A stretch of 64,000 nucleotides of DNA from Streptomyces pactum (GTDB lineage: Bacteria; Actinomycetota; Actinomycetes; Streptomycetales; Streptomycetaceae). The DNA lies in NCBI RefSeq assembly GCF_002005225.1, contig NZ_CP019724.1, positions 806,001-870,000 on the forward strand. Reading direction: 5' to 3'. Position numbers and translations under genes: made by a program. This document shows positions 35,809-44,823 of the stretch, piece after piece. The first letter of the stretch is position 1, and every line of letters starts with the position of its first letter. The notes beneath the pieces were generated by a model. The model had not been told where the DNA came from and did not search any database. It worked only from the letters and a program-made list of their open reading frames with translations.

Positions 35809-38350
35809 GGACTTCTCCGACTCCGTTGACGCTGAACAGCGCCGCGCGGGCGGCCTCCGCATCGGGCTGCGGCCAGCCGCTGACCCGCCACGTCACGCTC
35901 TCGCCGGGCAGGAGCGTCACCCGCCCGTGGTCGGTGCGGGCGTGCGCGTCCAGACGGTCGGCCTGGAGCAGCAGGTCCCGTACGAGCGTGTCGGCCGTGA
36001 CCGTGACCAGCGCGTCGTTCTCGCCGTCCGGGCTCACTCGGACCTCGTAGGAAGCGGTGGGGTAGGCGAACTCCCGGTCCGCACAGGGAAAGTGCACGGC
36101 GCGAAGGCCTCCCCCACTCTCGGCTTCTCCCCCACTCTCGGCTTCGCTCGAGCGGGGGGACCCCCATGAGCGGGGGGACCCCCACGTGTCGGCGACGAGG
36201 AACTCCTCGCGCACGTCACCGAACTGTGTGACCGACTCCGGTAGCCCGGCCGACGCCACCTCCCGTCCCGCGGCCTTCAGCGCGACCTCGGCGTGCGCCA
36301 GCACCGTTCCGTCCGCACCGATCCGGCGGACCGTCGCGGTGGTGTCCCAGACCGCCGCGCCCTGGTTGCAGCCCACCAGCACCAGTTCGCCGTCGCGGTC
36401 CTGGATCGTCAGCAGCCGGTCGGCGTAGAGCCGGCGCATCTCGTAGTAGAGGGGCTTGAGCCGGGCGTCGCCGTCGATCGCCGCCCAGGAGGTGACCGGC
36501 CAGCAGTCGTTGAGCTGCCACAGGACCGTGCCCGCGCAGCGGGGCCAGTGGGAGCGCCAGTGCTCGACGCCCGCGGCGACGGCCCGCGCCTGGTTGAGCT
36601 GGGTCAGGTAGTGCCAGGTGCCGAAGTCGGTCGGCTCCCTGAAGTGCGGGGCGAGTCCCCGGTTCAGCTTGCCGTTGCCGTCCTCCGCCTTCTGGTGGTG
36701 CAGCATGCCGGGTGAGTCGGCGGTCAACGGCCGTTCGGACAGGGCTCGTTCCAGTGTGGCGAGCGCCGGCGGCGCCTGCCAGCCGAACTCGGCGACGAAA
36801 CGCGGCACGGTGGCGAGGTAGTCGCTGTAGTCGCGCCGGTTCCACACCTCCCAGGAGTGCGCGGTTCCGTGGTCGGGGTCGTTGGGTGTGCGGTCCCACG
36901 ATCCCGACCAGGGGCTGCCCGCCCAATACGGGCGAGTCGGGTCCGTCTGCGCCACGACGCGCGGCAGCAGGCCGAGGTAGTAGCCCTCCCCCCAGGAGTC
37001 GCCGGCCAGGGTCTGCTCCCACTCCCAGTCGGCGAAGCCCCACAGGTTCTCGTTGTTCCCGTTCCACAGGACCAGCGACGGGTGGGGCATCAGCCGGACC
37101 ACGTTCTCCCGGGCCTCGGCCTCGATCTCGGAGCGCAGCGGCTGCTCCTCCGGATAGGCGGCGCAGGCGAACAGGAAGTCCTGCCAGACCATCAGGCCCA
37201 TCTCGTCGCACACGTCGTAGAAGGCCCGGTCCTCGTAGATCCCGCCACCCCACACCCGCACCAGGTCCACGCCCGCCTCGGCGGCCTGGGTGAGCCTGGC
37301 GCGGTAGCGGTCGGGGGTGACGCGGGTGGGGAAGACGTCGTCGGGGATCCAGTTCACGCCCCGGGCGAAGACGGCAGTGCCGTTGACACGCAGGGTGAAG
37401 GCGCTTCCGTGCTCGTCCGCGGACGTGTCGAGCTCGATCGTGCGGAAGCCGATGCGACGCTCCCACGTGTCCAGAGCTTCGCCGCCGTCGCAATCGCCGA
37501 GAACGACTGTGCAGCCGTACAGCGGCTGGTCACCGTAGCCGCGCGGCCACCACAGTGCCGCGTCCGGGACCCGTACCGTCATCGTGACGGTGTGCTCCCC
37601 CGGGGCGACGGCGATCTCCGTGGACGCGTCACCGACCGCGGCCACCAGCCGCAGGGCACGGTCACGTCCGGTCGCGGTGCGGTCCAGGTCGACGACGATC
37701 TCGGCGACGCCGGTGCCGTCCTCTGCGACGGTGACGTGCGGGCGGACCGCGGCCAGCCGGGCCGTGGACCACTGCTCGATCCGAGCTTCGCGCCACACGC
37801 CGGCCGTCACCAGTGTGGGGCCCCAGTCCCAGCCGAAGGAGCAGGCCATCTTGCGGACGTAGTTGAACGGCTCGGGGTAGGAGTTGGGCCGCTCCCCCAG
37901 CGCTGTCCGCACCTCCTCCGCTTCGACGTAGGCGGAGGTGAAGGCGACCTCGAGCGGCGCGGGTCCGTCCGTCAGCAGTTCGGTGACGTCGAACCGGTAG
38001 GAGCGGTGCATGTTGCGGGTACGGCCCAGCAGCCGGCCGCCGACGTGGACGGCCGCGACCGTGTCCAGACCGTCGAAGACCAGGTCGGCGCGTTCGAAGG
38101 CGCCGTTCCGCCGGGGCAGTTCGGTCACGTAGGTCCAATCGGCACGGCCCACCCACGACGCCTCATCCTCGTTGCGGTCGAGGTACGGGTCGGCCAGCAG
38201 GCCCGCCGCCATCAGGTCGGTGTGGACGCAGCCGGGCACCCGCGCCGGCACGGCGGTCCCGGCCAGCCCCGGGGGTGCCTGCTCGGGCGTGTGACGGTCG
38301 GTGTTCAGACGCAGCGTCCAACCCTGGGACATCGGGGTGCGGACCTTCAT
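35801..38350 (-). CDS. GH2 beta-mannosidase (intracellular)
   Basis: The product is 849 residues with no signal peptide. The N-terminal sugar-binding domain begins with GWTLRLNTDRHTPEQAPPGL; the TIM-barrel acid/base is the Glu of VLWNGNNENLWGF and the nucleophile Glu is in PRFVAEFGWQAPP. It cleaves mannose from imported mannooligosaccharides in the cytoplasm. ATG 38350 has AAGGAG 6 bases upstream. Near residues 722-747 the protein contains GSPRSWGSPRSSEAESGG and similar low-complexity residues, encoded by a copy of a palindromic repeat found also at 48669. The insertion keeps the frame. The gene is fourth in the ABC operon. Confidence 0.93.
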   Translation of the reverse strand: MKVRTPMSQGWTLRLNTDRHTPEQAPPGLAGTAVPARVPGCVHTDLMAAGLLADPYLDRNEDEASWVGRADWTYVTELPRRNGAFERADLVFDGLDTVAAVHVGGRLLGRTRNMHRSYRFDVTELLTDGPAPLEVAFTSAYVEAEEVRTALGERPNSYPEPFNYVRKMACSFGWDWGPTLVTAGVWREARIEQWSTARLAAVRPHVTVAEDGTGVAEIVVDLDRTATGRDRALRLVAAVGDASTEIAVAPGEHTVTMTVRVPDAALWWPRGYGDQPLYGCTVVLGDCDGGEALDTWERRIGFRTIELDTSADEHGSAFTLRVNGTAVFARGVNWIPDDVFPTRVTPDRYRARLTQAAEAGVDLVRVWGGGIYEDRAFYDVCDEMGLMVWQDFLFACAAYPEEQPLRSEIEAEARENVVRLMPHPSLVLWNGNNENLWGFADWEWEQTLAGDSWGEGYYLGLLPRVVAQTDPTRPYWAGSPWSGSWDRTPNDPDHGTAHSWEVWNRRDYSDYLATVPRFVAEFGWQAPPALATLERALSERPLTADSPGMLHHQKAEDGNGKLNRGLAPHFREPTDFGTWHYLTQLNQARAVAAGVEHWRSHWPRCAGTVLWQLNDCWPVTSWAAIDGDARLKPLYYEMRRLYADRLLTIQDRDGELVLVGCNQGAAVWDTTATVRRIGADGTVLAHAEVALKAAGREVASAGLPESVTQFGDVREEFLVADTWGSPRSWGSPRSSEAESGGEAESGGGLRAVHFPCADREFAYPTASYEVRVSPDGENDALVTVTADTLVRDLLLQADRLDAHARTDHGRVTLLPGESVTWRVSGWPQPDAEAARAALFSVNGVGEVRE
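36110..36186. repeat. Palindromic repeat element inserted in the GH2 coding region
   Basis: It contains duplicated cccccactctcggcttc and duplicated gcggggggaccccca blocks around GCTCGAGC. The core is shared with the intergenic copy at 48669-48712, allowing for substitutions. It encodes about 25 low-complexity residues in frame. Confidence 0.75.
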
Positions 38351-38397
38351 GCGGGACTCCTTGTGAGACGTGGTGCGGGGCGCGGTGGGCGGGCGGG

Positions 38398-39273
38398 TCA
38401 CTTGCTGGAACCGGCCGCGAAGCCGCTGTAGATGAAGCGCTGCAGCGCCAGGAAGATGATCAAGGTGGGGACGATCACCAGGATCGCGCCGGCGGAGATG
38501 GTCTCCCACTGGGCGCCGAAGGGGCCCTTGAAGCGGAACAGGGCGGTGGAGATGGTGCCGAGTTCGGGATCGGGCATGTAGAGGAAGGGCACGTAGAAGT
38601 CGTTGTAGACGGCGATGCCCTTGACGATGACGACGGTGGCGACGGCCGGCCGCAGCATCGGAAAAATGATCTTCCGGTAGATCGTCCAGGAGTTGGCGCC
38701 GTCGATGCGCGCGGCCTCGTCCACGGAGAGGGGAATCGATCGGATGAACTGGAGGAAGATGTAGATCGAGACGATGTCGGTACCGCTGTAGAGCAAGATG
38801 GGTGCCCAGCGGGTGTTGAAGGCGCCCAGGTCGTCGATCACCTGGAAGGTGGCGACCTGCGTGGTCACGCTGGGGACCAGCGAAGCCAGCAGGAAGAGGC
38901 CCGTCACCAGCTTCTTCAGGCGGAACCGGAAACGGTCGATGGCGTAGGCGGTCATCGAGCCGATCAGTACGGTCCCGGCGGTGGAGACCACGAGGATCAG
39001 CGCCGTGTTGCCGAACGCCTGTAGCATCGCGCCCTGTTCGAAGGCGGTGGCGTAGTTGGCGAAGTTGAACCAGTCGCCGGGCAGCGACAGCGGGCCGTCG
39101 TTCACGATCTCCGACCGCGTTTTCAGCGAGGTCAGCACAACGACGCCGAGGGGCACGAGGACCACGGCCGACGCCAGCAGCAGGGACAGGTACTTCGCGG
39201 TGGCGGCGGTGCGGGACGAGGCGCCGCGGTCGCGGCGCGGACGCCGGGCGGGGATGGTGGTGCCGGTGGTCAC
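38398..39273 (-). CDS. Sugar ABC transporter permease (MalG type)
   Basis: The product is 291 residues with six hydrophobic helices. The EAA loop is PLSVDEAARIDGANSWTIYR, followed by KIIFPMLRPA. A GTG start at 39273 overlaps the stop of the upstream permease (GTGA). It forms the translocation pathway in the cytoplasmic membrane with the MalF-type partner. The ATPase is not encoded here; Streptomyces commonly uses a shared MsiK-type ATPase (general knowledge). Confidence 0.93.
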   Translation of the reverse strand: MTTGTTIPARRPRRDRGASSRTAATAKYLSLLLASAVVLVPLGVVVLTSLKTRSEIVNDGPLSLPGDWFNFANYATAFEQGAMLQAFGNTALILVVSTAGTVLIGSMTAYAIDRFRFRLKKLVTGLFLLASLVPSVTTQVATFQVIDDLGAFNTRWAPILLYSGTDIVSIYIFLQFIRSIPLSVDEAARIDGANSWTIYRKIIFPMLRPAVATVVIVKGIAVYNDFYVPFLYMPDPELGTISTALFRFKGPFGAQWETISAGAILVIVPTLIIFLALQRFIYSGFAAGSSK

Positions 39274-40235
39274 GAGAGTTCCACCCTCTCCTCGGGGATC
39301 AGCCGGCGCTGGACCCAGGTGATCAGCAGGATGAGGACCAGCAGGACGACGGCCGAGGCCGAGGCCAGGCCGACTTTGTCGAACTGGAAGGCGAGCTTGA
39401 CCGTCTGGATGACGAACGTCTCTGTGCCGTTGGCGCCGCCGGTCATGATGTAGGGGATCTCGAACACGGCCAGGGAGCCGGACACGGCGAGAATGAAGCT
39501 CAGGCTGATGACGGGCTTGATGCTGGGCGCGATGACGTGCCGGAACTGCTGCCAGCGGTTCGCTCCGTCCAACTGCGCCGCCTCGTACAGGTGCGGCGGG
39601 ATCGACTGGATGGCGCCGAGGAACAGGACCATGTTCAGCCCCATGAAGCGCCACACCGACACTCCGGCGAGTGAGGGGTTGGCCAGGTCCGGGTCACCCA
39701 GCCACAGGTGCTTGCCGTCCACGCCGATCAGGCGCAGCAGTGTGTCGAGGGTGCCGTCGGGCTGGAAGAAGTACAGGAACACGAATCCGACGGCCACCCC
39801 GTTGATCAGGTAGGGGAAGAACAGCAGGCCCTTGAACAGGTTGCGGAACCGGGTGTCGAAGCTGAGGACCGTCGCGAAGTACAGGGCGAGAGCGATCTGC
39901 GCGACGGAGGCCGCCAGGTAGAAGCCGCTCACGAGGAAGACCTCGAACCGGGCGGACCGCGTGACCAGGTCGGTGTAGTTCTCCGCGCCCACGTAGGAGC
40001 GTGTGGGGCTGACGCCGTCCCAGTCGGTGAAGCTGTAACCGATCATGTCGGCCACCGGGAGGTAGGTGAACATCACCAGCAGCGTCAGGGGCGCGGCCAG
40101 GAAGAGCCAGGGGGTCAGCACGGCGGTACGGCGGCGCCTGCCGGTGCGTGGCCGGCCGACGTCGGACTCGGGAGGCGGAGCACTTCGCCGGCCGACGGCG
40201 TGCGCCGCGGCGCGGGTCTTGTGGACAGCGGTCAT
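39270..40235 (-). CDS. Sugar ABC transporter permease (MalF type)
   Basis: The product is 321 residues. An Arg-rich N-terminus is followed by TVLTPWLFLAAPLTLLVMFT-like helices (six in total). The EAA motif is PPHLYEAAQLDGANRWQQFR with HVIAPSIKPV. ATG 40235 has GAGGAACC upstream. The 130-base gap to the binding-protein gene is compatible with a single operon. It imports sugar oligomers with its partner permease; mannan-derived substrates are inferred from the GH2 and GH26 neighbours. Confidence 0.93.
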   Translation of the reverse strand: MTAVHKTRAAAHAVGRRSAPPPESDVGRPRTGRRRRTAVLTPWLFLAAPLTLLVMFTYLPVADMIGYSFTDWDGVSPTRSYVGAENYTDLVTRSARFEVFLVSGFYLAASVAQIALALYFATVLSFDTRFRNLFKGLLFFPYLINGVAVGFVFLYFFQPDGTLDTLLRLIGVDGKHLWLGDPDLANPSLAGVSVWRFMGLNMVLFLGAIQSIPPHLYEAAQLDGANRWQQFRHVIAPSIKPVISLSFILAVSGSLAVFEIPYIMTGGANGTETFVIQTVKLAFQFDKVGLASASAVVLLVLILLITWVQRRLIPEERVELS

Positions 40236-40365
40236 CTCGTGGTTCCTCGTGGTCGGTTCCCGGTCAGGCGTACTGAGCGGCGACGGCACGGCGCGCGAGG
40301 GGGCACGTGGAGTCCCGGTATGCCCCGGGCGAGTTCTCCAGCGTCGTCGCCGTGCCGTGGTGCGA

Positions 40366-41679
40366 TCAGCCGCCGAGGGTCTGCTGCGCCTCGGACCACT
40401 TGCCGTTCAACTCGTCGAAGTAGCTGTCCATGTCCCCGTCGGCCGCGCCGCGAGCGACGTCGACGAGCTTCTGCCGGTAGTCCTGCACGGTGATGCCGAT
40501 CTCCGACGCCTTATCGATCTCGTTGACCTCGGCACGGTTCTTCTGGTGCTGCGGAATCGTGGTGACATCGTTGTCGGTGAACGCCTTCAGCGTGTCGGGC
40601 AGCGGGGCGCCCTTCACGGAGGAGATGGATCCTTCGGCCGCGGCCTGGCCGGACTTGGTGATGTACCAGTCGATCCACGCGCGGGCGGCGGTCTTCTTGT
40701 CGGAGTGGACGTTGACCGCGTACTGGTAGTCGGGACGCAGGACGGAGCAGAACTTCCCGTCCTTCTGCGCGGGGAACGGCATGAACCCGATGTCGTCGGG
40801 GTTCTCGCCTGCCGCCTCCGCCGCGGCGCGCATCTGGGAGATCGCCCAGGAACCGAGCCACATCGAGGCGACCTTGCCGGTCCCGATCTGCGCCTTGGAG
40901 TCTTCCCAGTTGGTCGTGGTGGGGTCGGGTTCGATCAGTTCCTTCTCGACGATCGTGTAGAGCAGCTTGTCGATCGTGTACAGGTCCGACCCCTCGGTCC
41001 AGGGCTTGCCGGTCGTCGCGAGCGCATCGTAGGCACCGGGGTCGCACTCGGGAGAACCGATGGCGTTCGTCCAGTTGGTCAGTGGCCAGCCGTCCTTGTA
41101 GTTCGTGTAGTACGGGACGGCGCCGGTCTTCGCCTTGATCGTCTCCAGGTCCGCGACGAACTCCTCCGGCGTGGCGGGCCAGTCGGTGATGCCGGCCTTC
41201 GTCCAGACCGCCTTGTTGTAGACGAATCCGTTGGCCACACCGATGTTGGCCAGCCCGTATACCTGGCCGTCCACGGTGGCGTGGTCGGTGTAGTCGAACT
41301 TCGCCGACAGTTCGTCGGCCTTGCCCAGTGGGGCGAAGAAGGTGGGGTACTGCTCGACGGACAGGGAGTTGGGGATCAGCAGGACGTCACCGTACTTGTC
41401 GGTGTTCATCCGGATCTTGGTCTCGCCCTCGTAGTCGGTCAGGCCCTCGAACTTGACCTTCACACCCGGGTACACCTTGCGGAACTCCGCGGCGTACTTC
41501 TCCAGCGTGCCGTCGGATATCTGGTCCGTCCTGTTGGTCAGCACCGTGATCTCGCCCGACACCTTGGCCGGATCACTCGGCGGAGCGGCGATTCCGCCAC
41601 GCTCGTCGCCCCCCTGACCGCTACAGGCTGTGGCCGCCACCATGATCGCAGCCACAAGAGTCACCCAACTTCTCCGCAT
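40366..41679 (-). CDS. Sugar-binding lipoprotein of the ABC transporter
   Basis: The product is 437 residues. The lipoprotein signal peptide is MRRSWVTLVAAIMVAATACS, with a lipobox around TAC. The family 1 solute-binding fold has GEITVLTNRTDQISDGTLEK, YAAEFRKVYPGVKVKFEG and QVYGLANIGVANGFVYNKAV. It captures oligosaccharides at the outer face of the membrane. I chose ATG 41679, with AGAGGCGG upstream. It is the first gene of the leftward operon; the palindrome at 41796 lies in its promoter. Confidence 0.94.
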   Translation of the reverse strand: MRRSWVTLVAAIMVAATACSGQGGDERGGIAAPPSDPAKVSGEITVLTNRTDQISDGTLEKYAAEFRKVYPGVKVKFEGLTDYEGETKIRMNTDKYGDVLLIPNSLSVEQYPTFFAPLGKADELSAKFDYTDHATVDGQVYGLANIGVANGFVYNKAVWTKAGITDWPATPEEFVADLETIKAKTGAVPYYTNYKDGWPLTNWTNAIGSPECDPGAYDALATTGKPWTEGSDLYTIDKLLYTIVEKELIEPDPTTTNWEDSKAQIGTGKVASMWLGSWAISQMRAAAEAAGENPDDIGFMPFPAQKDGKFCSVLRPDYQYAVNVHSDKKTAARAWIDWYITKSGQAAAEGSISSVKGAPLPDTLKAFTDNDVTTIPQHQKNRAEVNEIDKASEIGITVQDYRQKLVDVARGAADGDMDSYFDELNGKWSEAQQTLGG

Positions 41680-41993
41680 CCCCGCCGCCTCTCGTCGCGA
41701 ACTGTCGAGTTCAGGCTCCGGGGGACGCCGCATCGAACACCAGGACCCCGGCCTGATGAGCGCTCAACGTAGACGTAACTTCGCGACCATGTCCATAGAC
41801 CGGTCTAGATCGATTTTGCTGATTTACAGGCCACTGAGCTGCGCATTTACTAAACCATGACTAAATCTGAGCCACCCTGGAGATCTCATCCGGAGGAGTT
41901 GCGCATCCCTGTGGACATCGTTGTCATGAGCGTGCTCCGATGTGACGGTGTCCTGCCCCGGCTGTACACATCACCCTTCGGGAGGCCATCACC
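41680..41993. other. Promoter region between the ABC operon and ROK pseudogene
   Basis: The 314 bases have AT-rich segments. They include a palindrome (41796-41807, annotated) and a close direct repeat of ACTAAA separated by ccatg at 41849-41865. No other gene is seen. Confidence 0.5.
41796..41807. promoter_or_regulatory. LacI operator candidate TAGACCGGTCTA
   Basis: It is a perfect 12-bp palindrome with a central CG, as LacI-family operators usually have. It lies 117 bases upstream of the sugar-binding protein start. The LacI gene is at the end of the same operon. Confidence 0.6.
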
Positions 41994-42799
41994 ATGAGTA
42001 GTCAGCAACTCGCCGTCCCGGCCTCGGAAGATGTCCTGATAGCAGCCCTCTACATCGGGGGAACCAAGATCGCGGGTGCGCTCGTCACTTCGGCCGGCGC
42101 TCTCGTCCACCACCTGCGCCGCACCACCCGGCGCGGGAATCCGCGGACACACTCCTCCACGCCGTGTATCGGTGGTGAACGCCCTGGCTGCCACCCCGTC
42201 CCGGATCTGTCAGCCCCGTCGACATCCCCGCCCGGCGCGACTTCCCGCTCGTCGAATCCGTCCGTGCGCATCCGGCGCCGGCGCACAGGCCCGCCGGGCC
42301 GGCGGGCAACGCGGTGGCGATGGCCGCAGCCGAGCACCGCCACGGCGCCGCACGGCGCCGCACGGGGCCACGGGGCCACGGGGCCACGGGGCCACGGGGC
42401 CACGGGGCCACGGGGACGCACTGTGCCTGGTCGTGTCCACGGGCGTGGGCTCCGGTTCTGATCCTCGACAACCAGGTGCGCCACGGCCTCACCGGCAACG
42501 CCGGTCACCTCGGGCACATCAGCGTCGACTTCGACGGCGAACCCTGCCCGTGCGGTGCGAGTGGTTGCCCGGAAGGGGTCGCCAGCGGTATGGCCATCAC
42601 CCGGCACGCTGCCGTGTCGTGGCCCTCCCCTGCCCACGGCGCCAGACGGTGCGGGCCTCGGTCCGAGGCTTCCCTCGCCGCCGGGCACCGGAAGTACGGG
42701 GGGGTGCCGCGTCGGGGGCCGGCTGCGGAGCGGGTATCGGCGACCAGCTCTGACGACGGCTTCGGCCGGTGGTTTCTCGCCAGTGTCGGAGTCATGTGA
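41994..42799 (+). pseudogene. Frameshifted ROK-family sugar kinase
   Basis: The N-terminal ATP-binding motif (VLIAALYIGGTKIAGALVTS) is in one frame. HAVYRW and VVNALAATPS are in two others. The C-terminal ROK part (GNAGHLGHISVDFDGEPCPC followed by GASGCPEGVASG) is in another, with the metal-binding CPCGASGC present. A 9-bp repeat expansion (GCCACGGGG) interrupts the middle. It would have phosphorylated mannose or glucose. It is divergent from the mannan ABC operon and is clearly decayed. Confidence 0.85.
42362..42413. repeat. 9-bp tandem repeat in the ROK pseudogene
   Basis: About five or six copies of ggccacggg lie in tandem, reading Gly-His-Gly-Ala-Thr-Gly in frame. They fall inside the region normally forming the ROK kinase core. 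Confidence 0.85.
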
Positions 42800-42976
42800 G
42801 GTAGAGCACTTCCAGGAGCCATAGGCAGGGGCGGCGACGTCAGCCTAGAGTCCTGGGGTTTGCGGAGCCTTTGCCTCCGCGTCCCCCGGCCCGACCGTCC
42901 GTTCCGTACACGACCTGTACGCGCATGCGGAAACCGGGCCGACTCCCCGACTTACGAGGAACCGGGAAGCACTCGC

Positions 42977-44425
42977 ATGAGCACGTTGGAAGCCTGGGTC
43001 GTCGATCTCAACGACGTCTTCTGGACATATCTGCTGATTCCGCTGGTCGCCGTCGTCGGCGTCTGGTTCACATTGCGCTCCAAGGGCGTGCAGATCCGCC
43101 TGATCCCGGAGATGTTCCGGGTCTTCAAGGACAAGCCGCAGTCCGGCGTCAGCCCCTTCGGCGCCTTCACCATCTCCGCCGCCGCGCGCATCGGCACCGG
43201 CAACATCGCCGGTGTGGCCACCGCGATCACCATGGGCGGCCCCGGAGCCGTCTTCTGGATGTGGATGATGGCCCTGATCGGCGGTGCCTCGGCGTTCGTC
43301 GAGTCGGTCCTGGCCCAGCTTTACAAGGTGCGCGACACCGAGCCCGGTACGTACCGAGGCGGCCCGGCCTACTACATGCAGAAGGCGCTCGGAATGCGCT
43401 GGCTCGGCGTGGTCTTCGCCGTGCTGATCACGCTGACGTTCGGGTTCGTGCTGACCGCGGTGCAGTCCAACACCATCACGGTGGCGACGAAGGGCTCCTT
43501 CGGCTCGGACGCCTCCTGGTTCAACCCCGTCCTGGGCGTTGCGCTCGCCGTGCTGCTCGCACTGGCGGTGTTCTTCGGGGTGAAGCGCCTGACGGCCGTC
43601 ACCAAGGTCATCATCCCGGTGATGGCCGGGCTCTATCTGCTGGTCGGCCTCGTCATCGTGCTCCTCAACCTCGGCAGCGTGCCGGGCATGCTCGGCGACA
43701 TCATCGGCGGGGCCCTCGGCTTCCGCGAGGTCGCGGGTGGCGCCGTGGGTACGGCGATCCTGCAGGGCGTGCGGCGCGGCATGTTCTCCAACGAGGCGGG
43801 CATGGGTTCCGCCCCGAACGCCGCCGCGTCCGCGGAGACCACCCACCCGGTCAAGCAGGGCCTGGTCCAGACCCTGGGCGTCTACTTCGACACCCTGGTC
43901 ATCTGCACCATGACCGCCTTCGTGATCCTTTCCGCGAACCCGACCCTCGGTGAGCGCGGCGGCGCGGACGTCACGCAGTCCGCCTTCACCAGCACACTCG
44001 GCGACTGGGCCGGTCACCTGCTGACCCTGGTGATCTTCATGGTCGCCTTCAGCTCCATGATCGGTAACTACTACTACGGCGAGTCCAACATCCAGTTCAT
44101 CACCCGCAGCAAGAGCGTGATGAACTCGTACCGCGCCGTGGTCATCGCCTGCGCCGTCCTCGGGGCGATCGGCTCCGTCCCGCTGGTCTGGAGCCTCGCG
44201 GACGTGACGATGGGCGCGATGGTCCTGGTCAACCTGATCGCGATCGTCCCCCTCGGCGCGGTCGCCTTCCGCCTCCTCGACGACTACATGGCCCAGCGCA
44301 GCCAGGGCCTCGACCCGGTCTTCCGAAAGGACCAGGTGCCGGGCCTGCGCGGCGAGGTGGAATGCTGGGGCGCGTCGGACGAGGAGTTCACTCCGAAGGA
44401 GCGGACGCCGGTCGGCTCCCCCTGA
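42977..44425 (+). CDS. AGCS-family sodium:alanine/glycine symporter
   Basis: The product is 482 residues with about ten helices. The signature is GPGAVFWMWMMALIGGASAF with VESVLAQLYKV, GTYRGGPAYYMQKALG, GMFSNEAGMGSAPNAAASAE and FSSMIGNYYYGESNI. It imports alanine or glycine with Na+ across the cytoplasmic membrane. It starts at ATG 42977; a GGGAAG lies 10 bases upstream. It is monocistronic, followed by a weak hairpin near 44460-44489. Confidence 0.93.
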   Translation: MSTLEAWVVDLNDVFWTYLLIPLVAVVGVWFTLRSKGVQIRLIPEMFRVFKDKPQSGVSPFGAFTISAAARIGTGNIAGVATAITMGGPGAVFWMWMMALIGGASAFVESVLAQLYKVRDTEPGTYRGGPAYYMQKALGMRWLGVVFAVLITLTFGFVLTAVQSNTITVATKGSFGSDASWFNPVLGVALAVLLALAVFFGVKRLTAVTKVIIPVMAGLYLLVGLVIVLLNLGSVPGMLGDIIGGALGFREVAGGAVGTAILQGVRRGMFSNEAGMGSAPNAAASAETTHPVKQGLVQTLGVYFDTLVICTMTAFVILSANPTLGERGGADVTQSAFTSTLGDWAGHLLTLVIFMVAFSSMIGNYYYGESNIQFITRSKSVMNSYRAVVIACAVLGAIGSVPLVWSLADVTMGAMVLVNLIAIVPLGAVAFRLLDDYMAQRSQGLDPVFRKDQVPGLRGEVECWGASDEEFTPKERTPVGSP

Positions 44426-44459
44426 CACGAACGCGCCCCGGCGCGACCGTACACGTCAC

Positions 44460-44489
44460 AGGGCGGCATCCTGCAAGGGGCGCCGCCCT
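44460..44489 (+). terminator. Hairpin after the AGCS symporter gene
   Basis: AGGGCGGC (44460-44467) pairs with GCCGCCCT (44482-44489) across a 14-base loop, 35 bases beyond the stop codon. There is no T-run. Confidence 0.45.
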
Positions 44490-44495
44490 CGGGCG

Positions 44496-44804
44496 TCACA
44501 GGGCCGGGCGGCCGAGTTCGGCCACCCCGTCGGCCATCATGCGGTGCGCGCACATCAGGTAGGTGCCGCGGACGGGCGTCGTGTCGGTGCCGAAGCCATA
44601 GACGGCGACCGCGACGTCCGCCTCGTCGGCGGGGTGGCCGGACTCAGCGGCTGTTCGGAGCAGGAGAAGGCAGTGACGTCCCTCAGTGGCCTCTCGCGGT
44701 GGGGGCCGGTGAACATGAGTTCCCGCCGTGGCCACCAGATGCGGCGGACACCTGCCCACCTGTAGGAGACCAACGATGCGCAGGCCGCTCAGCTCAACGA
44801 GCAC
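44496..44804 (-). CDS. Hypothetical short reading frame
   Basis: A 102-residue frame whose second half reads protein-like (ADEADVAVAVYGFGTDTTPV and RGTYLMCAHRMMADGVAELG), ending at 44496. The first half is Pro/Arg-rich and the ribosome site is poor. I do not recognise it. It may be a short gene starting internally, or a remnant. Confidence 0.3.
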   Translation of the reverse strand: MLVELSGLRIVGLLQVGRCPPHLVATAGTHVHRPPPREATEGRHCLLLLRTAAESGHPADEADVAVAVYGFGTDTTPVRGTYLMCAHRMMADGVAELGRPAL

Positions 44805-44823
44805 ACTGACGCGTTTCCGCAGG

